Shown here: in pieces, positions 1 through 5,479 of the stretch
How positions within the stretch are numbered: position 1 is the stretch's first letter
How the letters are laid out: every line of letters begins with the position of its first letter
From: CAYGZM01 sp964354365
Lineage (GTDB): Bacteria > Planctomycetota > Phycisphaerae > Sedimentisphaerales > Anaerobacaceae
Direction: 5' to 3'
Assembly: GCA_964354365.1 (NCBI GenBank)
Contig: CAYGZM010000084.1
Coordinates: 1 to 16,069, forward strand
Length of the DNA: 16,069 bases
Made by a program: the position numbers and the translations under genes
Notes under the pieces: model-generated
What the model was told of the DNA's origin: nothing
The model's database searches: none
What the model saw: only the letters and a program-made list of their open reading frames with translations

Positions 1-2
1 AA

Positions 3-167
3 ATCGACATCCCCAACAACGCGATAAACGTCAGGCTCTCGGACGAGGAGCTGGCCAAGCGCAAAAAGGCCTGGACCCCCCCCGCCCCGCGAATAACAAA
101 GGGCTGCCTCGCAAAATACGCCTCAATGGCAACCAGTGCCGACACCGGAGCAGTCCTGAAATGGTAG
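3..167 (+). CDS. ilvD: Dihydroxy-acid dehydratase, C-terminal fragment
   Basis: This is the last 54 codons of a gene whose beginning lies upstream of the window. The peptide contains INVRLSDEELAKRKKAW, then TPPAP, then YASMATSADTGAVLKW before a TAG stop. That is the characteristic C-terminus of IlvD/Edd-family dehydratases (L-S-D-E-E-L-x-x-R, then Y-A-x-x-x-T-S-A-x-T-G-A-V). The family dehydrates 2,3-dihydroxy-3-methylbutanoate and 2,3-dihydroxy-3-methylpentanoate in cytoplasmic valine and isoleucine synthesis, using an Fe-S cluster bound by residues outside this window. The final Trp is odd: it comes from TGG where a second copy of this 3' end (938-995) has TAG. Sugar-acid dehydratases of the same superfamily share the fold, but this tail fits IlvD best. 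Confidence 0.85.
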   Translation: MDIPNNAINVRLSDEELAKRKKAWTPPAPRITKGCLAKYASMATSADTGAVLKW

Positions 168-189
168 ATTCGGCGTTGAGCATTGCCCG
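133..189 (+). repeat. ilvD 3'-end direct repeat, copy 1
   Basis: These 57 bases cover the last 11 codons and stop of ilvD plus about 22 bases beyond. They align with 938-995 at 48 of 58 columns (9 mismatches and a 1-base gap, counted by eye). The two copies lie 805 bases apart in the same orientation and enclose the toxin-antitoxin pair. Confidence 0.7.
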
Positions 190-195
190 TGGCCA

Positions 196-245
196 ATAGA
201 ATTCTTCTATGGTTATTTCAGAGTTTCGTTTATAATAGCCATAGA
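196..245 (+). promoter_or_regulatory. Probable promoter/operator of the DUF433-DUF5615 pair
   Basis: A consensus TATAAT -10 box lies at 231-236, about 60 bases before the antitoxin start. It overlaps the right arm of an inverted repeat: TCTATGGTTATT at 206-217 against AATAGCCATAGA at 234-245, 11 of 12 positions complementary. A further palindrome, ATAGAA/TTCTAT (196-201 and 205-210), shares the left arm. Together this gives three CCATAGA-type half-sites around one -10 box. I see no good -35. Antitoxins of type II pairs usually repress their own promoter, so this is a natural operator candidate; that role is inferred. Confidence 0.5.
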
Positions 246-297
246 CGATGTTCTCGCACGGCAGAATCTATGCAAGGTTGATAATCCTGGAGCGGAT

Positions 298-522
298 ATG
301 ATGTTTGAGCGAATCACAGTTGACCCCAATATCTGTCACGGACAGGCCTGCGTCAAAGACACGCGTATACCGGTTCACCAGGTCATCGGCATGCTGGCAA
401 ACGGGGACGCAGTTGAAGAGATTCTCGTAGAGTTTCCATCTCTCGAACGAGATGACATCCTCGCCTGTCTGAAGTATGCCGCCTCTCTTGCTGAAGAGCA
501 GATTACACCCATAGGGGGTTGA
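298..522 (+). CDS. DUF433 family antitoxin-like protein
   Basis: A 74-residue protein matching the DUF433 pattern throughout: an N-terminal strand ERITVDPNICHGQACVKDTRIPV, then VHQVIGMLANGDAVEEILVEFPSLERDDILACLKYAA. The second part is a small helix-turn-helix-like domain. DUF433 proteins are commonly encoded immediately before DUF5615 PIN-like proteins and are regarded as the antitoxin and DNA-binding partner. That is the arrangement here, with only 10 bases to the next gene. GGAG at 289-292 can serve either ATG at 298 (5-base spacing) or ATG at 301 (8-base spacing). An operator-like inverted repeat lies upstream. Membership is clear; antitoxin activity is inferred from family and context. 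Confidence 0.85.
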   Translation: MMFERITVDPNICHGQACVKDTRIPVHQVIGMLANGDAVEEILVEFPSLERDDILACLKYAASLAEEQITPIGG

Positions 523-532
523 AACACGCCAA

Positions 533-892
533 ATGAATATACTTGTTGATGAGAACATCCCCTTGATGAGCGTTGGACAGTTGCGCGACATGGGCCACGA
601 TGTTCTTGATATTCGCGGCACGCCCGAGCAGGGCATATCGGATGAGCTTCTCTGGAACAAGGCATCTCAAGAGAAGCGGGTGCTGATCACGACTGACAAA
701 GGTTTCTCTTATTATCGTGACAGAGAGCACTACGGCATATTGATTGTATCCCTGCGCAAGCCGAACCGTCTGAAAATCAGCCAACGGATAATCGAAGCAA
801 TGGGACTGTTTGCGCCCGGACAATGGCCGGGCCTGCTGGTTGTGATGCGAGATGAGACCATTAGCACTTGGCGCGCGGACAAAGGGCAATAG
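533..892 (+). CDS. DUF5615 family PIN-like toxin
   Basis: A 119-residue protein of the DUF5615 (Mut7-C/PIN-like) family. It opens with the acidic strand MNILVDENIPLM (D6, E7), followed by GHDVLDIRG, the internal VLITTDKGF block (D62) and a C-terminal GLLVVMRDETI strand. These acidic residues correspond to the metal-binding cluster of PIN-like nucleases, so an RNase toxin role is likely. It follows the DUF433 gene by 10 bases and should be co-transcribed with it. The pair is flanked by a duplicated ilvD end, which suggests arrival as a cassette. No truncation is apparent, and the length is normal for the family. Confidence 0.83.
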   Translation: MNILVDENIPLMSVGQLRDMGHDVLDIRGTPEQGISDELLWNKASQEKRVLITTDKGFSYYRDREHYGILIVSLRKPNRLKISQRIIEAMGLFAPGQWPGLLVVMRDETISTWRADKGQ

Positions 893-900
893 CATCCAAG

Positions 901-916
901 CCCGGGCATTGCCCGG
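901..916. repeat. CCGGGCATTGCCCGG palindrome, copy 1
   Basis: A palindrome just after the toxin stop. The same 15 bases recur at 1955-1969. As RNA it would form a short GC-rich hairpin. It has no T-run, so it is better read as a dispersed repeat than as a terminator. Confidence 0.6.
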
Positions 917-937
917 TAGGACGTGCTTTAACGACCG

Positions 938-995
938 CCAGCGCCGATACCGGCGCTGGCCTGAAATAGTAGATTAGGCGTCGAGCGTTGGCCCG
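938..995 (+). pseudogene. Orphan second copy of the ilvD 3' end
   Basis: This stretch matches 133-189 at about 83 percent. Read in the ilvD frame it still encodes an IlvD-like tail, T-A-S-A-D-T-G-A-G-L-K, ending at TAG 967-969. Weaker in-frame similarity runs back to about 923. No ilvD body precedes it. It therefore looks like a displaced gene end left when the toxin-antitoxin cassette entered next to ilvD. The first stop here (TAG) replaces the TGG of copy 1, and both copies keep the TAG that follows. Confidence 0.6.
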
Positions 996-1086
996 CAAAC
1001 CAGCGTGTATCTGGTGTGGGCTCAAAATTGGGAAAGGGCTAATTCCGCCGAAGTAACGACAATGTGTTTGCTTAAAGAACTGCACC

Positions 1087-1281
1087 ATGTCAAGAAGAAT
1101 TCAGACAACTTATACGGAATGGATTGTCAGTGCGGTAATGATCTTCTCAATGGGGTGTTTGTTCGGAGCGGGTCTTCCGGATATTCCCTTCATTATCTGG
1201 ATTGCTTTGATCTTTGTGGGTGCGTGCGCAAAGGTCTGCCTACATCATAGAAGCAAAAAGCTGCAAAAGACAGGCGAATAG
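1087..1281 (+). CDS. Possible small two-helix membrane protein
   Basis: A 64-residue reading frame predicts two hydrophobic segments: roughly residues 12-31 (EWIVSAVMIFSMGCLFGAGL) and 33-52 (DIPFIIWIALIFVGACAKVC). They are followed by a basic tail HHRSKKLQKTGE, as expected for a cytoplasmic end. Only a weak A-rich stretch (AAAGAA, about 8 bases upstream) could serve as ribosome site. I do not recognise a family. Its frame ends just before a run of palindromic repeats. It may be a genuine small membrane protein or chance; the hydrophobic pattern is the only positive evidence. Confidence 0.4.
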   Translation: MSRRIQTTYTEWIVSAVMIFSMGCLFGAGLPDIPFIIWIALIFVGACAKVCLHHRSKKLQKTGE

Positions 1282-1289
1282 TCGGGTGG

Positions 1290-1307
1290 GGTGCGATGAA
1301 TCGCACC
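1290..1307. repeat. REP-like palindrome GGTGCGAT-GA-ATCGCACC
   Basis: Perfect 8-base arms with a 2-base loop. A copy with one arm mismatch occurs at 2038-2055, and the similarity continues for about 9 bases beyond the palindrome (ATTAT core), so the repeat unit is longer than the hairpin. Confidence 0.65.
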
Positions 1308-1318
1308 GATTATGCTGG

Positions 1319-1338
1319 ATACCTGCTTTCGCAGGTAT
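1319..1338. repeat. REP-like palindrome ATACCTGC-TTTC-GCAGGTAT
   Basis: Perfect 8-base arms around TTTC. With its flanks (CTGG before, GACG after) it resembles the very common bacterial repeat built as CTGGATTCCCGC...GCGGGAATGACG. It sits 11 bases after the previous palindrome. Confidence 0.55.
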
Positions 1339-1360
1339 GACGAGGCGAACCGGTCAGCAT

Positions 1361-1390
1361 AGGGTGTGCAAAATCTATTTTGCACGCCCT
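1361..1390. repeat. REP-like palindrome with 14-base arms
   Basis: AGGGTGTGCAAAAT pairs with ATTTTGCACGCCCT around a CT loop, with one G-U pair. This is the most stable of the hairpins in this gap. Confidence 0.6.
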
Positions 1391-1401
1391 ACCAAGCTCA
1401 A

Positions 1402-1425
1402 ACCGCTCCCTTACGGTCGCGGCTC
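1402..1425. repeat. Dispersed repeat CCGCTCCCTTACGGTCGCGG
   Basis: The core CCGCTCCC-TTACGGTC-GCGG with flanking GCTC. I recognise this pattern as a repeat commonly scattered in planctomycete intergenic DNA; that is memory, not a search. It ends about 40 bases before the GTG start of the next gene. Confidence 0.45.
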
Positions 1426-1463
1426 GTTGTATTTGATTCCACCCGCCGGGAGCCCTTGGGGCT

Positions 1464-1925
1464 GTGACCTCTGTGGCCGATAGAAAGAAAACTCCGTGGT
1501 ATGTTAATGGGCTGCATTTTGAATGTCAGGGTTGCGGTGGGTGCTGCTCCGGGCCGGGGGAGGGATATATCTGGGTCACCCGGCCGGAGATGAAGCTTAT
1601 TGCGGATTCCCTGGAAACCTCCGTCAGCCGATTGAAGAGCGATTACCTCAAGCGCGTGGGCCTGCGGATGACCATAATCGAGCACGATATCACGAAGGAC
1701 TGCATCTTCTTGCGCAAGATTGACGGCGCCAAGAAATGTATGATTTACTCGGTTCGCCCCGCCCAGTGCAGAAGCTGGCCCTTTTGGCCCGGCAATCTGG
1801 CCAGCGGCAAGGCCTGGAACGAGTCCACCCGCAAATGCCCCGGCGTCAATCGCGGAAGACTCCACACGCATGAAGAAATCCAGAAGCTCAAGAGGCTCAG
1901 GAAATGGTGGCACACCAGCGAGTGA
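1464..1925 (+). CDS. YkgJ-family CxxCxxCC cysteine-cluster protein (first paralogue)
   Basis: A 153-residue protein with the defining cysteine cluster near the N-terminus: FECQGCGGCCSG gives C21, C24, C27 and C28. Further cysteines follow in the usual places: KDCIFL, KKCMIYSVRPAQCRSWPFWP and RKCPGVNRG. This is the YkgJ / CxxCxxCC family (Pfam UPF0153), thought to bind zinc or an Fe-S cluster; no reaction is established. The short RPAQCRSWPFWP block is the most conserved part after the cluster. The start is a GTG with a GGGAG about 11 bases upstream. No in-frame ATG precedes the cluster, so GTG is the best choice. A second family member follows 140 bases downstream. Confidence 0.82.
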   Translation: MTSVADRKKTPWYVNGLHFECQGCGGCCSGPGEGYIWVTRPEMKLIADSLETSVSRLKSDYLKRVGLRMTIIEHDITKDCIFLRKIDGAKKCMIYSVRPAQCRSWPFWPGNLASGKAWNESTRKCPGVNRGRLHTHEEIQKLKRLRKWWHTSE

Positions 1926-1954
1926 TACCAATTAGAAAAGATGGATGTGCTGTA

Positions 1955-1969
1955 CCGGGCATTGCCCGG
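1955..1969. repeat. CCGGGCATTGCCCGG palindrome, copy 2
   Basis: Identical to the palindrome at 902-916, here 30 bases after the first YkgJ gene. The following bases (CAAGCCCGCAGGGCC) form further GC-rich self-complementary sequence. Confidence 0.6.
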
Positions 1970-2037
1970 GTGGCAGCCTCAAGCCCGCAGGGCCTGGGGA
2001 TGGCCTTAAATCAATAGCTGGGTAGGGTGCTGGGTAG

Positions 2038-2055
2038 GGTGTGATGAATCGCACC
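2038..2055. repeat. REP-like palindrome, second copy of the 1290-1307 type
   Basis: One base differs from the first copy in the left arm (GGTGTGAT for GGTGCGAT). It ends 10 bases before the ATG at 2066 and takes the place where a ribosome-binding site would be expected. Confidence 0.6.
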
Positions 2056-2065
2056 AATTATACTT

Positions 2066-2521
2066 ATGAACAGTATGAATAGTCAGATGATTGAAAGGGT
2101 CGGTCGAGTCTATGAGTGCCTGGATGAGCAGTTACGTCAGGCAGACGATCCGGCCGCAGCCTGCGATGGCTGCGGGAAATGCTGCGATTTCGATGCCTTC
2201 GACCACCGTTTGTTTGTCACGCCGCCGGAATTGATTTACCTCGCCGCGAACCTGCCCGGCCAAACGCTAAGGCCGATGACGACCGGGCGATGTCCGTATA
2301 ATATCGTCGCAAAGTGCTCGGTCTATGATTATCGTTTTGCCGGATGCAGGATTTTCTGCTGCAAGCCTGTGCCGAGCGCGGTCGAGGGAGGCGACAAGGA
2401 CTTCCAGGGTCGATTGAGCGAATCGGCACTAAAAGAGTTCAAATCCATCTGCACGGAATTTGATATTCCCTATCGCTATACCGACCTGGCCGCCGCGCTG
2501 AACGGTCTTGCCGGGGCCTAA
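2066..2521 (+). CDS. YkgJ-family CxxCxxCC cysteine-cluster protein (second paralogue)
   Basis: A 151-residue protein with the cluster CDGCGKCCDF at about residues 33-42. It is followed by LFVTPPELIYLAANLPG, a GRCPYN block, KCSVYDYRFAGCRIFCC and a C-terminal helical tail SALKEFKSICTEFDIPYRYTDL. It belongs to the same YkgJ / CxxCxxCC family as the gene before it, but the two are quite divergent. No Shine-Dalgarno is visible before ATG 2066, because a palindromic repeat ends there; ATG 2075 and ATG 2087 are alternatives. Residues PVPSAVEG, just after the last cysteine pair, come from an inserted dispersed repeat. Its stop overlaps the stop of ftsQ on the other strand. Metal binding is a family expectation; the substrate is unknown. 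Confidence 0.8.
   Translation: MNSMNSQMIERVGRVYECLDEQLRQADDPAAACDGCGKCCDFDAFDHRLFVTPPELIYLAANLPGQTLRPMTTGRCPYNIVAKCSVYDYRFAGCRIFCCKPVPSAVEGGDKDFQGRLSESALKEFKSICTEFDIPYRYTDLAAALNGLAGA
2366..2389 (+). repeat. In-frame dispersed repeat inside the second YkgJ gene
   Basis: The 24 bases (eight codons, PVPSAVEG) include GTGCCGAGCGCGGTCGAGG. This resembles the widespread repeat GTGCCGAGCGCAGTCGAGGC, whose peptide PVPSAVEG or VPSEVEG recurs in unrelated predicted proteins. Removing it leaves CRIFCCK joined directly to GDKDFQ in frame. Confidence 0.55.
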
Positions 2522-3453
2522 TAGTTGTCAATAGGCAGCGGGATTTTGTCCTGGGGATCGCGGAGGCTTATGTATTTGACGCCCCCGAGCAGCGAGCCGT
2601 ATTCCTTGTAGTGGGCGTAGAGCTTGGCGAGCTTCTCCGCGTCGGTCGCTTCGAGATGCCGCTGCCATTTTCCCAGCTCGGCCCCCCAGATAATCTCGGT
2701 GTTGTCGGTTGTACGCAGAACGATGTGCGGGAGCCGCTTGTTCCGCCTGCCGTTGTAGTTGCTCACGTCGATGGCGGCTATCTCCCTCAGCAACGGTTTG
2801 TCGGCGGCCTTCTCGTAATCGCATTGGTTGAGCAACGCGACTAATTCCACGGCGGCGGCGAGGTCGTCGCGCTGCCAGGGCAATCCCGGTTTCGGTTTTT
2901 CGGGCGTCGCGCTCAGCCCTTTTGCCTCTATTATAAGCAGATGAGGCATCGGGACAAAGTCCAGCACCGCCAGATCGCGATCCACGTAGAACTTCTGGGG
3001 GCCCAGGTTGACCAGGACCAGCGGCTTTCGCCATTGGCCTTCAATCAGCAGGCGGTCGTGCATCGTCCGGACTCTGACGTTATCAAGCCAGCTAAACAGC
3101 GTCTGGATATTGCGCTGGACCCTTTGGGCGGCGGCTTCATCAATTGTCAGGCCCAGCCCGTCGGCCCTTGCGGCATTGTAGAGATTGTCTTTAAGCTGGT
3201 CATTGACCCAGGCCGGCACCCCCACAAGCTGGATGGGGACATTGTCCTGCAAGGCGGAGACACGTTGCTTGATGAATCTGTCCCAATAGACAATGCCGAG
3301 GACCATCCCGCCGACGATGCACACCACGGCAAAGCTTTTCAGGATACGCGCCGGTTGCAGCCCGCCCGCGCTCGATTCCTTGTTCGATATTCTCGTGTTG
3401 CCCCTTTTGTTCCTTCTTCCAGCCACCATCATCTCGCATCTTGCCAAGCGCAC
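2518..3453 (-). CDS. ftsQ: FtsQ-like cell division protein
   Basis: A 311-residue bitopic membrane protein. A short basic N-terminus is followed by one membrane segment (about residues 38-60, ILKSFAVVCIVGGMVLGIVYW). A POTRA-like extracytoplasmic region comes next: VPIQLVGVPAWVNDQLKD, LFSWLDNVRVRTMHDRLLIEGQWRKPLVLV, and KFYVDRDLAVLDF. That order of strand, helix, positively charged strand and 'D-x-x-G/L-x-V-L' block is the FtsQ plan. FtsQ links early and late divisome proteins at the cell membrane. Position supports it: last in a murC-murB-ddl-ftsQ run, 91 bases after ddl. The listed start is GTG; ATG at 3432 or 3429 is possible and neither has a strong ribosome site. No ftsA or ftsZ follows: its stop codon overlaps the stop of the convergent YkgJ gene. 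Confidence 0.7.
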   Translation of the reverse strand: MRLARCEMMVAGRRNKRGNTRISNKESSAGGLQPARILKSFAVVCIVGGMVLGIVYWDRFIKQRVSALQDNVPIQLVGVPAWVNDQLKDNLYNAARADGLGLTIDEAAAQRVQRNIQTLFSWLDNVRVRTMHDRLLIEGQWRKPLVLVNLGPQKFYVDRDLAVLDFVPMPHLLIIEAKGLSATPEKPKPGLPWQRDDLAAAVELVALLNQCDYEKAADKPLLREIAAIDVSNYNGRRNKRLPHIVLRTTDNTEIIWGAELGKWQRHLEATDAEKLAKLYAHYKEYGSLLGGVKYISLRDPQDKIPLPIDNY

Positions 3454-3502
3454 CGGTTTTCAGGCCCGGCTCCTGTCACTCGTTATCCAGAAGATCTATG
3501 AT

Positions 3503-3520
3503 TTCTGCAAAATTGCAGGT
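3503..3520 (+). repeat. TTCTGCAAAATTGCAGGT repeat, forward copy
   Basis: An 18-base core repeat in the ddl-ftsQ gap. It is the exact reverse complement of 3558-3575, with 37 bases between the two, and is also found with one extra A at 15062-15090. The core is itself nearly palindromic (CTGCAA-AA-TTGCAG). Confidence 0.7.
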
Positions 3521-3544
3521 AATCAACAAACGATTTTTTCTTTT

Positions 3545-4555
3545 CTAAGCAGGCCTAACCTGCAATTTTGCAGAAGCCTTAGAATATCTTGCCGGCGACG
3601 ATATTGCCGCCTCGACGATTCTGACGCACAGGTCGGACATTGAAAGCCCCAGCTTTGCTGCGGCTTTGGGCAGCAGCGAATGGCTTGTAAAGCCGGGGAT
3701 CGTATTGATCTCCAGCGCGTAAGCGATTTCGTCATCCGTCAGGATAAAATCGACCCTCGCGAAGTGCCGGCAGCCAAGCGCACCGAAACAATCGAGCGCC
3801 GCCGCCTGAATCCTATCCGTCAGAGCCGGCTCGGCAATCGTATCAAAGAGGAAACGGGTCCGCTCATCGACGTATTTTGCGTGGTAGTCGTAGAAGTCTC
3901 CCTGCGGCTGGATTTCGATAATCGGCAACGCCCGGTCGCACAGGATCCCGACGGTTATCTCCCGCCCCGCCACAAATTCCTCAATCATGCAGTCGCCGAA
4001 CTCGCCCGCGGTTCTCCTGGCAGTTTCGACGGCTTCGCCCGCCTCGGATACGATGCTCACACCCACGCTGCTCCCCTGCCTTATGGGTTTAATCACATAT
4101 TTGCGCGCAAATCCACGCAACTGCTCCGCGACCTGCCCGGCATCAGCGGCACAATCGAAGCGGATTGCAGCGGGCGTCGCCACACCTGCCTTGTCGAAGG
4201 CCGTTTTCGCCGCCATTTTGTCAAATGCCGCGTTGCTTGCAGCCGGGCCGCTTCCGGCGTAAACCAGCGATTTATCTTCAAGTATTTGCTGGAGCCTGCC
4301 GTCCTCGCCGAATTCGCCGTGGAGCGCCGGGAAGAACACATCGATACTACTGTCTTCAAGGATATCCAGCTTATCCGGGCGGACGTCCGCCGTCACCACA
4401 TCGTACCCCGCCGCGACAAGCGCCTCGGCAACACAGGTTCCGCTTTGAATGCTGATCCGGCGTTCGGCGCCGATGCCGCCCATAAGCACAGCCACTTTCT
4501 TCTGCTCATTGGAAATCGACGATTGTGAGTTTATGGTCATCTTGCCGTGCTGCAT
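3545..4555 (-). CDS. ddl: D-alanine--D-alanine ligase
   Basis: A 336-residue ATP-grasp enzyme that joins two D-alanines for the peptidoglycan stem peptide in the cytoplasm. The N-terminal domain has VAVLMGGIGAERRISIQSG (E31 is the expected D-Ala-binding Glu) and LHGEFGEDGRLQ. The ATP-grasp part shows YVIKPIRQGSSVGVSIV, EEFVAGREITVGIL, DYHAKY, FARVDFILTDD and the metal-binding LEINTIPGFTSHSLLPKAA. All key motifs are present. It starts 36 bases after murB; ATG 4540 is an alternative start. The oddity is the C-terminus: after the normal ending near CVRIVEAAI there is a tail SKASAKLQVRPA encoded by a dispersed repeat (3553-3580), which also contributes to the inverted pair before ftsQ. Confidence 0.93.
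   Translation of the reverse strand: MQHGKMTINSQSSISNEQKKVAVLMGGIGAERRISIQSGTCVAEALVAAGYDVVTADVRPDKLDILEDSSIDVFFPALHGEFGEDGRLQQILEDKSLVYAGSGPAASNAAFDKMAAKTAFDKAGVATPAAIRFDCAADAGQVAEQLRGFARKYVIKPIRQGSSVGVSIVSEAGEAVETARRTAGEFGDCMIEEFVAGREITVGILCDRALPIIEIQPQGDFYDYHAKYVDERTRFLFDTIAEPALTDRIQAAALDCFGALGCRHFARVDFILTDDEIAYALEINTIPGFTSHSLLPKAAAKLGLSMSDLCVRIVEAAISSPARYSKASAKLQVRPA
3553..3580 (-). repeat. TTCTGCAAAATTGCAGGT repeat, reverse copy inside ddl
   Basis: Twenty-eight bases that match 15062-15090 in opposite orientation, except for one A. It lies in the last codons of ddl and is read as KASAKLQVR. With 3503-3520 it forms an inverted pair of perfect 18-base arms. Confidence 0.7.
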
Positions 4556-4565
4556 ATTTCATGCG

Positions 4566-4585
4566 GTGCATCACGTGCGATGCAC
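4566..4585. repeat. Palindrome between murB and ddl
   Basis: GTGCATC-ACGTGC-GATGCAC, with perfect 7-base arms, fills the 36-base murB-ddl gap. It could form a hairpin in the mRNA just before the ddl start. It resembles the other REP-like units here, and no T-run follows it. Confidence 0.5.
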
Positions 4586-4591
4586 GGTGAT

Positions 4592-5479
4592 TCAGCTCCA
4601 GATTTCTATTTCGAGCTCGAGCTCGACGTCGAATTGTTCTTTGACCCTCTGCCTTACCACCTCAATCAGTCTCATAACATCGCGGCTTCTGCATCCCTTC
4701 TGCGCGATGATAAAGTTTGCGTGCTTATCACTGACGACGGCGCCGCCTATTTGCAGGCTCTTTAGCCCGGCCCTGTCGATTAGCGCCCCCGCTGAGACGC
4801 CCCTGGGATTCTTGAATATGCAGCCTGCGTTCTTGGTATTCAACGGCTGGCTGTTCTTTTTGTAAATCCATATCTCCTTGACCGTTCGCATAATATGTTC
4901 GGGGTCGCCGGGCGTAAGTATCAACCGCGCATTCAGAATGAATTTGGCGGCGATGTTCGTCTGGCGGTAATCGAACACAAGCTCCGGCTTGCTCCTCTCG
5001 AAAATGTTGGACCGGCTATCCATCAGCGTCACGGATTCCACCACCGCGCCGAAATCCCCGAAGTTGCCGCCCGCATTCATCTTCACCGCTCCGCCTATAG
5101 AACCGGGTATGCCCGTGAGCGGTTCGATGCCGGCAAGTCCCTTTTCCACGCACGTCAGCACCAGCCTGCTCAGTTCCGCCCCCGCCCAGGCGGTCAGCCC
5201 GGCCCCATCGCGGTCGAATTCTATCTTTGTGAACTCCTCCGCCTCAAGCTTGATGACGGCCGCCCGCAGCCCTTCGTCGCCGATTAGCAGATTGGAGCCC
5301 TGACCCATCAGGTAAATCGGCAGCTTGTTCTGGTTGCATCTTCGCACAACCTCCCGGAGCTGTTCGATGGTTTTGGGCCTTATGAAGTAGTCCGCCGGCC
5401 CGCCCAGCCCGTACCACGTGCTCTTGGCCAGCGGATACTGCGTTTCAACGATCTCTTCCAAGCCGGCGAATATACTCAT
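4592..5479 (-). CDS. murB: UDP-N-acetylenolpyruvoylglucosamine reductase
   Basis: A 295-residue FAD-dependent reductase making UDP-N-acetylmuramate from the enolpyruvyl precursor. The FAD-binding half has TWYGLGGPADYFIRP, YLMGQGSNLLIGDEGLR and GIEPLTGIPGSIGGAVKMNAGG. The substrate half has FDYRQTNI, AGCIFKNPRGVSAGALIDRAGLKSLQIGGAVVSDKHANFI and the C-terminal Glu-containing helix. The proton donor position is Cys (GCIFKNP) where Escherichia coli has Ser; Cys occurs in other bacterial MurBs. Length and spacing suit the shorter type II form. The start ATG lies 35 bases inside the end of murC, with an AAGGTGG ribosome site, so translation is probably coupled to murC. Confidence 0.95.
   Translation of the reverse strand: MSIFAGLEEIVETQYPLAKSTWYGLGGPADYFIRPKTIEQLREVVRRCNQNKLPIYLMGQGSNLLIGDEGLRAAVIKLEAEEFTKIEFDRDGAGLTAWAGAELSRLVLTCVEKGLAGIEPLTGIPGSIGGAVKMNAGGNFGDFGAVVESVTLMDSRSNIFERSKPELVFDYRQTNIAAKFILNARLILTPGDPEHIMRTVKEIWIYKKNSQPLNTKNAGCIFKNPRGVSAGALIDRAGLKSLQIGGAVVSDKHANFIIAQKGCRSRDVMRLIEVVRQRVKEQFDVELELEIEIWS

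Noticed and set aside
1290..1425. The hairpin cluster considered as an attachment site or integron
   Set aside because: The palindromes are of different kinds, no integrase is present, and at least one recurs elsewhere as a single unit. Dispersed REP-like repeats explain them better.
3680..4528. A 282-codon open frame on the + strand
   Set aside because: It is antisense to ddl, whose ATP-grasp motifs are complete.
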